The position numbers and the translations under genes are program-made. From Salipaludibacillus daqingensis (lineage in GTDB: Bacteria; Bacillota; Bacilli; Bacillales; Salisediminibacteriaceae), in contig NZ_JARZHF010000001.1 of NCBI RefSeq assembly GCF_029891575.1, positions 496,001 to 560,000 on the forward strand: a stretch of 64,000 nucleotides of DNA, in the 5' to 3' direction. The notes under the pieces are model-generated. The model saw only the letters and a program-made list of their open reading frames with translations. It was not told the origin of the DNA and made no database searches. Positions 55,622 to 63,922 of the stretch are shown piece after piece (position 1 is the stretch's first letter; every line of letters starts with the position of its first letter).

Positions 55622-56533
55622 TTATTCCGTTGATAAACCGTCAATAAACGTTTCCGCATTGTGTCTGAGCATTTTAAGATAACTGTCTGCTCCTGACCCT
55701 TCTTCTCCTATGGCATCGGTATATACTTCACCTGAAATAGGCACATCTGTGTTTAAAGAAATTGTCTCCATATAGCGATGATCTACCGTTGTTTCAACAA
55801 ACACTGCTGGTAATTCATTATCCTTAACCACATCAATCACACGGTTGATTTGTTGTGTTGTTCCTTCATCATGAGAATTCAGTTCCCAAATCCCTTCCGT
55901 TTGTAGACCATAATCTTCTCCAAAATACTTATAAGCATTCTCACTCACAACAATGATTCGATGATGCTCTTCTATTTTTTTAACTTCTTCTGAAATCCAT
56001 TCATCTATTTCGTTTAGTTGCTCTATATATTCTTCTGCTCTCTGTTGATATTCTTCTTTGCCCTCAGGATCTCGTGAAATAAGATCCTCTAAAATATTTT
56101 CAATATAAATGATTCCACTCCTAGGGCTCAACCATCCGTGCGGATCTTCTCCGTCTTCCCCAACTAATTGTATAGGATCGACTCCATGTGATAGTTCTAC
56201 AATAGGTGTATCGGAAGCATTTGAAACTACTCTTTCCAACCACTCCTCCAAGCCCATCCCATTAACATAAAATACATCAGCATCACTGACATTCTGGAAA
56301 TTGCTTGGTCTTGGTTCATATTCTTCAGGTCCTTGACCAATCGGCACGATATATTCGACGGTTCCTCTATCGCCTAAAATTTGATCGGTCATGTCTGCTA
56401 ATATCGAAAAACTAGTCTTTACGTACAACCCTTCATTTTCGTTTCCCTGTCCTCCTTCAGCTTCACAACCTATCATTAAAAGAATTGAAAAAATGAAACT
56501 CAAGAATAAAAAATCTATACGTACGTTTCTCAT
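55622..56533 (-). CDS. Metal ABC transporter substrate-binding lipoprotein (ZnuA/MntA type), copy 2
   Basis: 303 residues, paralogue of the 54367-55281 gene. Lipobox ending at Cys 23 (LLMIGCEAEGG). Ligand regions parallel copy 1: DPHGWLSP near residue 130, VFVETTVDHRY near 238, YTDAIG near 265. In the first ligand loop, copy 1 has EEPHEYEP but this copy has QGPEEYEP, so the usual first His ligand is replaced by Glu. That should change metal preference or affinity. Controlled by its own MntR-like operator. Confidence 0.9.
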   Translation of the reverse strand: MRNVRIDFLFLSFIFSILLMIGCEAEGGQGNENEGLYVKTSFSILADMTDQILGDRGTVEYIVPIGQGPEEYEPRPSNFQNVSDADVFYVNGMGLEEWLERVVSNASDTPIVELSHGVDPIQLVGEDGEDPHGWLSPRSGIIYIENILEDLISRDPEGKEEYQQRAEEYIEQLNEIDEWISEEVKKIEEHHRIIVVSENAYKYFGEDYGLQTEGIWELNSHDEGTTQQINRVIDVVKDNELPAVFVETTVDHRYMETISLNTDVPISGEVYTDAIGEEGSGADSYLKMLRHNAETFIDGLSTE

Positions 56534-56589
56534 TAAATCACAACCTTTGTATGTTTTTGTGCATGCATTACTTTTTTTCTTAGACGAAT

Positions 56590-56654
56590 AAAAGTTTCCC
56601 TAAGGAAACTTTTATGTTATTTCAAATTATACTGTTCCTGTGATTATGTGTAAA
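56590..56654 (-). promoter_or_regulatory. Promoter and MntR-like operator of metal-binding protein copy 2
   Basis: TTTACA (56649-56654), 17-bp spacer, TATAAT (56626-56631); 12 bp downstream a perfect palindrome (56590-56613) with arms AAAAGTTTCC and GGAAACTTTT around CTAA. Same layout as copy 1, with a more perfect operator. Confidence 0.85.
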
Positions 56655-56685
56655 GATGACTTCACTATATGTCATTTTTTAGACA

Positions 56686-56721
56686 CAAAAAACCTCCACT
56701 AACTTCGTAGCTAGTAGAGGT
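56686..56721 (-). terminator. Terminator of the PRC-barrel gene
   Basis: 12-bp stem with two G-U pairs (ACCTCCACTAAC with GCTAGTAGAGGT), 6-nt loop, then TTTTTTG on the minus strand. Confidence 0.85.
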
Positions 56722-56737
56722 CTTTCTAAAGAAGCAT

Positions 56738-57466
56738 TTATTTACGAAAGTGAAGCCATAATTGCCCTTCTCTTTCATCTGTTAAGTCTAATTCTGTTCG
56801 ATACTCAGGTGCACTCTCAATTTGATCCCGAGTGACGTTAATTCTTATCCTTGCTGCCGCCCACTCGATCTGTTCAATCCATTGTGGAGAGATCAACACT
56901 TTTTTTCCACCTGGAAGGTATTTATTCGTATCTACAACGAAATATTTTATGCGAAATGACGATTCATCAAGGAGCATATCATCGATTTTTCCAAAAGACC
57001 CATCTTGGACTGCTAGTTCATAATTCGTCACATGTTTTGCTTGATGTACATGTGTTTCTTCCTCTTCTAGATCTGATTCCAAGATTTGAACTTCTTGTTG
57101 CGCCATATCTCTCGCTGTATTTGCCGTTCCCCAAGCACCACTCCCAATCCAATAAGGATTCATCCTGTAATATAAGCTAAAATCTTTCTCATACTTTCTT
57201 GTCACAGGTTCATCTCCTGGATCTGGCGCCTTTTGTGCATCGTCTTTTGAAATACCGAGTCGGATCACTTCGTCCGTGTGGTTCATTTTATCAATGGAAG
57301 CAGGTGAAACAAATAATTTTTCCGATAAAAATGTTGCTCCAGTTTTAACAACAAGGTAGCGAACGATCCACATTTCTTCATCAAAATAAACATCTGTTAC
57401 TTTACCGATCTCACCATCGTTTCCAAATACCGTATAAGACGACAACCAATTATAATGTAATAGCAT
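56738..57466 (-). CDS. PRC-barrel domain protein
   Basis: 242 residues with two PRC-barrel-like repeats: residues 1-75 (FGNDGEIGKVTDVYFDEE) and about 150-225 (VQDGSFGKIDDMLLDESSF). A Tyr/Trp-rich linker lies between them. The family is implicated in RNA processing and photosystem assembly elsewhere; similar two-barrel proteins are common in halophilic bacteria but uncharacterised. Monocistronic; no signal peptide or membrane segment. Confidence 0.8.
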   Translation of the reverse strand: MLLHYNWLSSYTVFGNDGEIGKVTDVYFDEEMWIVRYLVVKTGATFLSEKLFVSPASIDKMNHTDEVIRLGISKDDAQKAPDPGDEPVTRKYEKDFSLYYRMNPYWIGSGAWGTANTARDMAQQEVQILESDLEEEETHVHQAKHVTNYELAVQDGSFGKIDDMLLDESSFRIKYFVVDTNKYLPGGKKVLISPQWIEQIEWAAARIRINVTRDQIESAPEYRTELDLTDEREGQLWLHFRK

Positions 57467-57531
57467 AGAACCAACCTTTCTTAAAAGTGGGTATAAATGT
57501 CTTTTCCCACGATAAGAAAAATAAAAACCTC

Positions 57532-58347
57532 TTAGCGGTTATTGTTAAGAAGAGTGAGCATCATCGATTGTTGCTGATTCGCATGCATGAGCATCGTCAT
57601 CGATACTTGCTGAAGCAACTGATGCTTGATGAACCCCATCATCTCTGTTGCAATGTCTGCATCACGAATTCTTGATTCAGAAGCTGTTAATTGAACGTCA
57701 TAGTTAGTTAAGTGATTATACGTATGCTCTAACCGATTCTCATAAGCCCCAAGTTTGGAACGAGCGGATGACGTCAATTGAATCGCTTTATCTACCATAT
57801 TAAGCGCCTCATTGGCCCCTTCTCTAGTAGAAAGATCGATCGCATCCATTTCTAAATTGGTGATGCTAGTGTTCGGAAGTTCAATCGTCATATACTGACC
57901 TGCGTTGGCGCCGGTTTGTAACCGTATTTCACCACCTTGATGAAGTTTTTTTGTATTAAATTCAGTACTGATTGCTATCGCATCTATCTCTTTTAATAAT
58001 TGTTCCACCTCTTTCTGTATTGCTTGTCTATCTTCTAGCGTATTCGTATCATTAGCTGCCTGAACACTAAGTTCTCTTACCCTCTGTAAGATAGCTTGTT
58101 GCTCATTTAATCCACCTTCTGCTGTTCTTAGTAAAGATACACCATCTAGCACATTTCTTTGGGCTTGCTGAATACCACGAATTTGTGCACGCATCCTCTC
58201 AGAAATCGCCAGACCAGCAGCATCATCTGCAGCTCGATTAATTCTTTTACCCGAAGATAACCTCTCCATATGCTTCATCGTTAGATTTTGATGAATTCCC
58301 ATATGTCTTAACGTAAATCGCTGCATCATTCCGATATTTCTCAGCAT
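57532..58347 (-). CDS. Divergent orphan flagellin
   Basis: 271 residues. The conserved N-terminal flagellin helix is present (MERLSSGKRINRAADDAAGL near residue 28, then RAQIRGIQQAQRNVLDGVSL) and the C-terminal helix region (LGAYENRLEHTYNHL, ESRIRDADIATEMM). The extreme N-terminus is atypical: MLRNIGMMQRFTLRHMGIHQ instead of the usual MRINHNI-type start. The C-terminus is Met/Gln-rich. No fliD, fliS or csrA nearby. It may be a minor or specialised filament subunit. Preceded by a SigD -10 box. Confidence 0.88.
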   Translation of the reverse strand: MLRNIGMMQRFTLRHMGIHQNLTMKHMERLSSGKRINRAADDAAGLAISERMRAQIRGIQQAQRNVLDGVSLLRTAEGGLNEQQAILQRVRELSVQAANDTNTLEDRQAIQKEVEQLLKEIDAIAISTEFNTKKLHQGGEIRLQTGANAGQYMTIELPNTSITNLEMDAIDLSTREGANEALNMVDKAIQLTSSARSKLGAYENRLEHTYNHLTNYDVQLTASESRIRDADIATEMMGFIKHQLLQQVSMTMLMHANQQQSMMLTLLNNNR

Positions 58348-58381
58348 CCCTCTTCTTCCTCTCTCCGTTCATCTCTTCTTT

Positions 58382-58408
58382 ATATCGGCAAAACAAAGAT
58401 AATATCTG
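58382..58408 (-). promoter_or_regulatory. SigD-type promoter of the orphan flagellin
   Basis: Perfect SigD -10 GCCGATAT (58382-58389, minus strand), 35 bp before the start codon. The -35 at 15-bp spacing is CAGA, a weak match to TAAA. Confidence 0.7.
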
Positions 58409-58548
58409 AGAGTTTGTAAAAATATTTTTACAGCTCATCGAATTTATTTATTCTAATCATTTTCTTGTCAAAGTGTTCATGCCTACATAACATAATATTA
58501 GGCTCTGTCCCTTTCGAATGAATCACGAAAACTTATTGATATGTAAAA

Positions 58549-58572
58549 GAACTCAGGCATTAACCTGAGTTC
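58549..58572 (-). terminator. Terminator of malL
   Basis: 9-bp perfect stem GAACTCAGG/CCTGAGTTC with a 6-nt loop, followed by TTTTAC on the minus strand. Confidence 0.85.
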
Positions 58573-58593
58573 CTCCAAACAAAACAAACTTTT

Positions 58594-60288
58594 CTACTTT
58601 TTCACGTGATATACGCGAACCTCGTAAGGTTTTAATAAAAACTCATTTGACTGAACCTCGTCACGATCTACCTTATAATTAGAAATGAACAGCGATCGGT
58701 CTCCTTCTCTAAATTCAGCAGGAATTTCCACGCGAGGTTTTCCATCATAGAAATTGCAATAAACGAGCAACGTTTCGTCAGCTAATTCTCGTTTATAAGC
58801 AAATACATCTTCATCATCTTCCATCAATACATCAAAGCTACCATATACAACAACGTCATGATTATGTCGAAGGTTGATCAAGTTTTGATAATAGTAAAAA
58901 ATGGACTCACTATCTTCTAAAGCTTGTTTCGCATTAATTTCTCGGTAATTTGGATTTACTTTAATCCAAGGGGTACCTGTTGTAAATCCTGCATGATCGG
59001 AATCATCCCACTGCACAGGTGTTCTTGCATTGTCACGACCTTTAATATGAATTTTTTTCAATAACTCTTCGTTTGATAATCCCTCTTCACGCTTCTCATT
59101 GTACATATTCAGCGTCTCGATATCTTTATATTCGTCAATCGATTCAAAAGCGACATTTGTCATTCCTAATTCTTCACCTTGATAAATATATGGCGTTCCT
59201 CTCATCATATGCAGGAGGGTAGCTAACATTTTTGCCGACTCTTCACGATATTTCCCATCATGACCAAATCTAGAAACCATGCGAGGTTGGTCATGGTTAT
59301 TCATGTATAAACTGTTCCACCCTTGTTTTTCCAATGCCTTCTGCCACTTAACTAAGTTCTCACGAAGATCAGCAAGATTTAATGGTCGAAGATCCCATTT
59401 ACCTCCAGGACCGGAGTCAAGATCCACATGTTCAAATTGGAATACCATATTCACTTCTTCGTTTTCTTCCTTCGTGTAATCGACAGCTTCCTTCGGTCCA
59501 ACCCCAGGCATTTCTCCTACTGTCATGACATCGTAATCTTTAATGGCTTCTACGTACATCTCATGAAGAAACTCATGAATTCGTGGGCCATTCATGAAAT
59601 GCTCCCCACCATTCACGTATTTTTTACCTTCAGGATTATCCGCATCCGGCAACCCAGGAGTTTTCGAAATAAAGTTAATGACGTCCATACGAAAACCATC
59701 AACTCCTTTATCTAACCACCAGCGCATCATATCATAAACTTCCTGACGGACAGTTGGATTTTCCCAATTCAAGTCAGGCTGTTTTTTAGAAAAAATATGC
59801 AAGTAATATTCTTCTGTTGTTTCATCATATTCCCACGTTGATCCACTGAAAGCTGATTCCCAGTTGTTAGGCTCTGAACCATCTTCTTTACCTGGGCGCC
59901 AAATGTAATAATCTCGATATGGATTATCCTTTGATTTTCGTGATTCAACAAACCACTTATGCTCATCGGAAGAATGGTTTACAACGAGATCCATAATGAT
60001 TTTAAGACCTCTTTTATGCGCTTCTGCTAATAATTGATCCCAATCTTTCATCGTTCCAAACTCATCCATAATATTTTGATAGTCGCTAATATCATAGCCA
60101 TTATCATCATTTGGTGATTTATAAACAGGAGACAACCAAATGACATCCACACCTAATTTTTTTAAATAATCAAGTTTTTCAATAATGCCCTGAAGATCAC
60201 CAATTCCATCCCCATTGCTATCATTGAAACTTCTCGGATAAATTTGATAAACGACACTTTCTTTCCACCATTGTTTTGACTGTTGCAT
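58594..60288 (-). CDS. malL: Oligo-1,6-glucosidase / alpha-glucosidase (GH13)
   Basis: 564-residue intracellular glycoside hydrolase. GH13 regions: I DLVVNHSS near 98, II GFRMDVINF near 198 (nucleophile Asp), III VGEMPG near 254 (acid/base Glu), IV NNHDQPR near 325. The Val after the nucleophile is typical of alpha-1,6-active GH13_31 enzymes, so isomaltose-type substrates are likely. GGAGG lies upstream of the start. Follows its LacI regulator by 18 bp. Confidence 0.9.
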   Translation of the reverse strand: MQQSKQWWKESVVYQIYPRSFNDSNGDGIGDLQGIIEKLDYLKKLGVDVIWLSPVYKSPNDDNGYDISDYQNIMDEFGTMKDWDQLLAEAHKRGLKIIMDLVVNHSSDEHKWFVESRKSKDNPYRDYYIWRPGKEDGSEPNNWESAFSGSTWEYDETTEEYYLHIFSKKQPDLNWENPTVRQEVYDMMRWWLDKGVDGFRMDVINFISKTPGLPDADNPEGKKYVNGGEHFMNGPRIHEFLHEMYVEAIKDYDVMTVGEMPGVGPKEAVDYTKEENEEVNMVFQFEHVDLDSGPGGKWDLRPLNLADLRENLVKWQKALEKQGWNSLYMNNHDQPRMVSRFGHDGKYREESAKMLATLLHMMRGTPYIYQGEELGMTNVAFESIDEYKDIETLNMYNEKREEGLSNEELLKKIHIKGRDNARTPVQWDDSDHAGFTTGTPWIKVNPNYREINAKQALEDSESIFYYYQNLINLRHNHDVVVYGSFDVLMEDDEDVFAYKRELADETLLVYCNFYDGKPRVEIPAEFREGDRSLFISNYKVDRDEVQSNEFLLKPYEVRVYHVKK

Positions 60289-60306
60289 GTTTTCTACCTC
60301 CTAAAT

Positions 60307-61338
60307 TTAACGAGAAAAAACACCTTTTGTATTTTCTCGAATGACTACCGATTTCCTTTCGACTACTTCATGTTCCATATCAATATTTCGTACAGGAGTT
60401 TTCGTATTTTCACGGATTGACAATAGCAATGATACCGCTCGTTTTCCCATTTCATCAATTGGTTGAGAAACCGTCGTTAAGGGTGGAACGGCCATTTCTG
60501 CTGCCATTGTATTATCATAGCCAAGAACACAAAAATCATCTGGAACACTTAATCCTTGTTCATAAGCTTCAGATAATACGCCTACTGCCATTTCATCACT
60601 AGTGGCAAAAACAGCAGTAAAAACTTCCTTCGATGCAAGTAATTGACGAAACCCTTCTTTCCCAGATGGAAAACGAAAATCCCCATAATAGACTAGCTTT
60701 TCATTTACACGTAACTCATGGTCACACATCGCTTTTCGAAAACCATCATTTCGGGTTTTTCCAGCGATCAAGTCGTCCAAGTCACCCCCAATAAAAGCAA
60801 TATCTTCATGCCCCATTTTTATTAAATAACTTGTCCCATCATATGCTGCATTATAATCATCTACTTTTACATAAGGAAATGGGTGGGTTAACGATTGTGT
60901 AGATACAAAAACAACTGGAGATGCCATATCTTCTAGCAATTGACCTTGTGCCTCTGAAAGCTGGTCGCTTGCATAAATCATTCCATCCACTTGTTTTTCT
61001 TTCAATACTTGTATATCTTGGATGACTCTTTCTTCCTTTGAGTCCGTATGGCAAACAAATAAACTATAGTTTTCCTGTCTAGCTGCCGTTTCCATTCCTT
61101 GTAACAACTTCGATGCGAACAGTCCAGATAGTTTTGGAAGTAAGACACCAATCGTTCTCGTTTCCCTTCCAACTAAACCGCGGGCAATCGCGTTTGGGGA
61201 GTATCCTAGATCTTCAATACTTTTCAACACTAGCTGTTTCGTTTTTTCACCGTATCCTGTTTGCCCATTAACAATCCTTGATACAGTGGCAATCGATACT
61301 CCTGCGTGTTTAGCTACATCTTTAATTGTTATACCCAC
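60307..61338 (-). CDS. LacI/GalR-family repressor of malL
   Basis: 343 residues. N-terminal helix-turn-helix IKDVAKHAGVSIATVSRIVN (residues 4-23) with hinge helix SPNAIARGL near 50; periplasmic-binding-protein-like effector domain from 60 on. The start is GTG 61338, 8 nt after AAAGGAG. A 12-bp palindrome in its leader is a probable autoregulatory operator. Co-transcribed with malL, suggesting control by an alpha-glucoside. Confidence 0.92.
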   Translation of the reverse strand: MGITIKDVAKHAGVSIATVSRIVNGQTGYGEKTKQLVLKSIEDLGYSPNAIARGLVGRETRTIGVLLPKLSGLFASKLLQGMETAARQENYSLFVCHTDSKEERVIQDIQVLKEKQVDGMIYASDQLSEAQGQLLEDMASPVVFVSTQSLTHPFPYVKVDDYNAAYDGTSYLIKMGHEDIAFIGGDLDDLIAGKTRNDGFRKAMCDHELRVNEKLVYYGDFRFPSGKEGFRQLLASKEVFTAVFATSDEMAVGVLSEAYEQGLSVPDDFCVLGYDNTMAAEMAVPPLTTVSQPIDEMGKRAVSLLLSIRENTKTPVRNIDMEHEVVERKSVVIRENTKGVFSR

Positions 61339-61356
61339 GATAAAATCTCCTTTAAC

Positions 61357-61368
61357 GTAAACGTTTAC
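61357..61368. promoter_or_regulatory. LacI-type operator
   Basis: Perfect 12-bp palindrome GTAAACGTTTAC with the central CG typical of LacI/GalR operators, 19 bp upstream of the regulator's start. Confidence 0.8.
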
Positions 61369-61389
61369 TCATTTGAATTTAACATAAGA

Positions 61390-61403
61390 GGGAAACGTTT
61401 TCA
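61390..61403. promoter_or_regulatory. CcpA cre-like site
   Basis: Minus strand reads TGAAAACGTTTCCC, matching the cre pattern except at the last position. It lies between the lacI-malL and yuxL starts, so it could affect either direction. It might instead be a second LacI operator. Confidence 0.6.
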
Positions 61404-61476
61404 AACAGAAACTTATTTCGGTTCTCGAATTTTTTTGGTAGAATTGAAAGAAGATTCTGATTGGAGGAAATGAACT

Positions 61477-63465
61477 ATGACAAAACAAGCGCTTTCTGTA
61501 GAAGATCTTAGAAATATTCACGTGCTGAATGACCCTCAGTTAACTCCTGATGGAGACACATTTGCATTTGTTCGCCAATTTATTTCTGAGGACGATGAGT
61601 ACATATCTCATTTGTTTCTTCAAAAAACAAATGAAGACATTGCTACACAATGGACTTTCGGAGACGGAAAAGTCATGTCTCCCCGCTTTTCACCAGACGG
61701 CAAGTGGATTGCATTTACTTCCGTTCGCGGAACCAAAACTCCTCAACTATACTTACTTTCTTTATCTGGCGGCGAAGCGAAACAAGTAACAAATTTACCA
61801 AACGGGGTAAGTCAACCTTTGTGGTCTCCTGATTCATCAAAAATTTTGTTTGCCACTTCTTTTGAAAAAGGAGACCTTCCTGAAGAAGAAAAAGAAGACG
61901 AACCAGCCAAGGATGAAAAATCTAAACCTTTAGTCGTTGAAAGATTGAAATATAAATCTGACGCTGCTGGTTATTTAGATAAAAAAAATAAACAACTAGC
62001 ACTTTACCATCTTTCTAGTGCAAAGATTGACTTTTTAACGAATGATGAGTTTGATCATGAACCTTCTGGATGGTCTCCTACTAGCACATCTATCACTTAT
62101 TTTTCTAACAAAGAAGGAGACGAACACTTAATTTCAGATATTTATTTATTTCATTTGGAATCAAGAAAACATCAACGATTAACCGATGGGCAAGGTATGT
62201 TCACACATGGGACTTTCTCTCCTGACGGACAAACACTCGCTTGTTTCGGTCATGAAAAAGAATATGCCGGAGCAACTCACGGGAAAGTATGGTTAATTGA
62301 CTTAATGTCACGAAGGAAAAAGTGCCTTACAAACGATTGGGATGTGAACGTAGGCGATTCTATGATAGGGGATATTCGCTCTGGTGGTTCTAACCCTGGA
62401 CCTGTTTGGTCAAAAGAAGGTAACGCAATTTTTATTTTAGCAAGTCAATGGGGAAATACAGACCTTTTTCAGATTTCAACTACGGGTGATATTGATCCAG
62501 TTACATCAGGGAATCACCACGTGTTTGGGTTTAGCCTAGACGAAAGCAATGACTCTGTTTTGTTAGGAATTAGTTCTCCCGTTGATCCTGGTGAACTTTA
62601 TATGTATTCTTTTGACAACAACCATTCTCCTGAAAAAAAGACATCAATGAACGAACATTTTATAAAAAATACTTCCTTACAATACCCTGAAGAAATTCGT
62701 TTTAAAGGAAAAGATGGTTGGTCTCTTCAAGGTTGGCTTTTGAAACCTAATGGCTATGAAGAAGGAAAGACGTATCCTGGAGTGCTTGAAATCCATGGAG
62801 GTCCTCATGCAATGTATGGAAATACATTTTTCCATGAGCTTCAGCTATTAGCAGCAAAAGGATATGCTGTATTCTACTCAAATCCAAGAGGAAGCCATGG
62901 CTACGGTCAAACGTTTGTGAATGCATGTCGCGGTGATTATGGTGGCATGGATTATCAAGATATCCTCTCCTTTACGGATGCGATAGTTGAAACTTACCCA
63001 TGGATAGATAAACAACGTTTAGGTGTCACAGGAGGCAGCTATGGAGGTTTCATGACAAACTGGATCGTTGGTCATACGAATCGTTTTAAAGCTGCCGCAA
63101 CGCTTCGATGTATCTCTAATTGGACTAGTTTTTACGGGGTTAGTGACATTGGCTATTTCTTTACAGAGTGGGAGGTAGGTACAGATGTACTCAAAGATCC
63201 AGACAAACTTTGGGACCACTCCCCTTTGAAGTACGTCAATCAAATAGAAACACCTTTATTAATTATGCACGGTGAAAAAGACTTCCGCTGCCCTATTGAA
63301 CAAGCAGAACAATTATTCGTAGCATTGAAACACCGTGGCAAAGAACCGAGGTTCGTCAGGTTCCCTGAAGCGAATCATGAACTTTCACGCAGTGGCCCAC
63401 CACACCTTCGTTTTGCTAGACTAGAAGAATTAACAAATTGGTTTGAAAAGCACTTGTCATACTAA
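61477..63465 (+). CDS. yuxL: S9-family serine peptidase (YuxL-like acylaminoacyl peptidase)
   Basis: 662 residues. N-terminal beta-propeller made of SPDG-type repeats (FSPDGKWIAF, WSPDSSKILF, FSPDGQTLACF; residues 20-390) and a C-terminal alpha/beta hydrolase. Nucleophile Ser in TGGSYGGFMTNW near 516, Asp in MHGEKDFRCP near 600, His in EANHELSR near 632. Oxyanion region HGGPHAMYG near 440. No signal peptide, so cytoplasmic. Very like B. subtilis YuxL. A TGGTAGAAT extended -10 lies upstream. Confidence 0.93.
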   Translation: MTKQALSVEDLRNIHVLNDPQLTPDGDTFAFVRQFISEDDEYISHLFLQKTNEDIATQWTFGDGKVMSPRFSPDGKWIAFTSVRGTKTPQLYLLSLSGGEAKQVTNLPNGVSQPLWSPDSSKILFATSFEKGDLPEEEKEDEPAKDEKSKPLVVERLKYKSDAAGYLDKKNKQLALYHLSSAKIDFLTNDEFDHEPSGWSPTSTSITYFSNKEGDEHLISDIYLFHLESRKHQRLTDGQGMFTHGTFSPDGQTLACFGHEKEYAGATHGKVWLIDLMSRRKKCLTNDWDVNVGDSMIGDIRSGGSNPGPVWSKEGNAIFILASQWGNTDLFQISTTGDIDPVTSGNHHVFGFSLDESNDSVLLGISSPVDPGELYMYSFDNNHSPEKKTSMNEHFIKNTSLQYPEEIRFKGKDGWSLQGWLLKPNGYEEGKTYPGVLEIHGGPHAMYGNTFFHELQLLAAKGYAVFYSNPRGSHGYGQTFVNACRGDYGGMDYQDILSFTDAIVETYPWIDKQRLGVTGGSYGGFMTNWIVGHTNRFKAAATLRCISNWTSFYGVSDIGYFFTEWEVGTDVLKDPDKLWDHSPLKYVNQIETPLLIMHGEKDFRCPIEQAEQLFVALKHRGKEPRFVRFPEANHELSRSGPPHLRFARLEELTNWFEKHLSY

Positions 63466-63470
63466 GTAAT

Positions 63471-63516
63471 AAAAAGAGTCTGACCATCCTAGATAGGATT
63501 AGTCAGACTCTTTTTT
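63471..63516. terminator. Bidirectional terminator after yuxL
   Basis: 14-bp outer stem (AAAAAGAGTCTGAC and complement) plus an inner ATCCT/AGGAT stem; A and T runs on both sides serve the converging HPr-like gene too. Confidence 0.9.
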
Positions 63517-63518
63517 AC

Positions 63519-63761
63519 TTATTTTTTAAATAATCCAGCTTCAACAATCTCATTAATAAATCCTTCGTCTACTTCTCCCTCGAAGTCAAATTCTACGACT
63601 TGATCAGGTTGCAAGGAAAGAGCTAATAGACCGAGTAAACTTTTGGCATCAATAACCCAATGGTCTTTTTTGATAAGTATTTTACCTGGATACTTACTAG
63701 CACTATTAACAAGAATACTTGCAGATTCTGCGAAAATTGGTTTCTTTACTGTAAGATTCAT
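63519..63761 (-). CDS. HPr-like protein lacking the active-site histidine (Crh-like)
   Basis: 80 residues with the HPr fold pattern. At the position of HPr His15 (normally HARPA) it reads FAESAS, so phosphotransfer from Enzyme I is not possible. The regulatory Ser46 region is kept in form (DAKSLLGLLALSL versus NAKSIMGLMSL). This resembles Crh, a CcpA cofactor phosphorylated on Ser46 by HPr kinase, but the sequence is more divergent than Crh. A role in carbon control is inference. Confidence 0.75.
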   Translation of the reverse strand: MNLTVKKPIFAESASILVNSASKYPGKILIKKDHWVIDAKSLLGLLALSLQPDQVVEFDFEGEVDEGFINEIVEAGLFKK

Positions 63762-63922
63762 CTAAACACCTCCGACCGATTTATTTCATCATTATACCTA
63801 ATATTAACTTTTTAGCCAAGTGTGTTTATTAACTACAATTACTGAAAAGACCTTTTAACCGAATTTTTTTTAAATGTTTGATATGATAGGATTAACAGAT
63901 TAGCTAAGGGGATGACCGGAAA

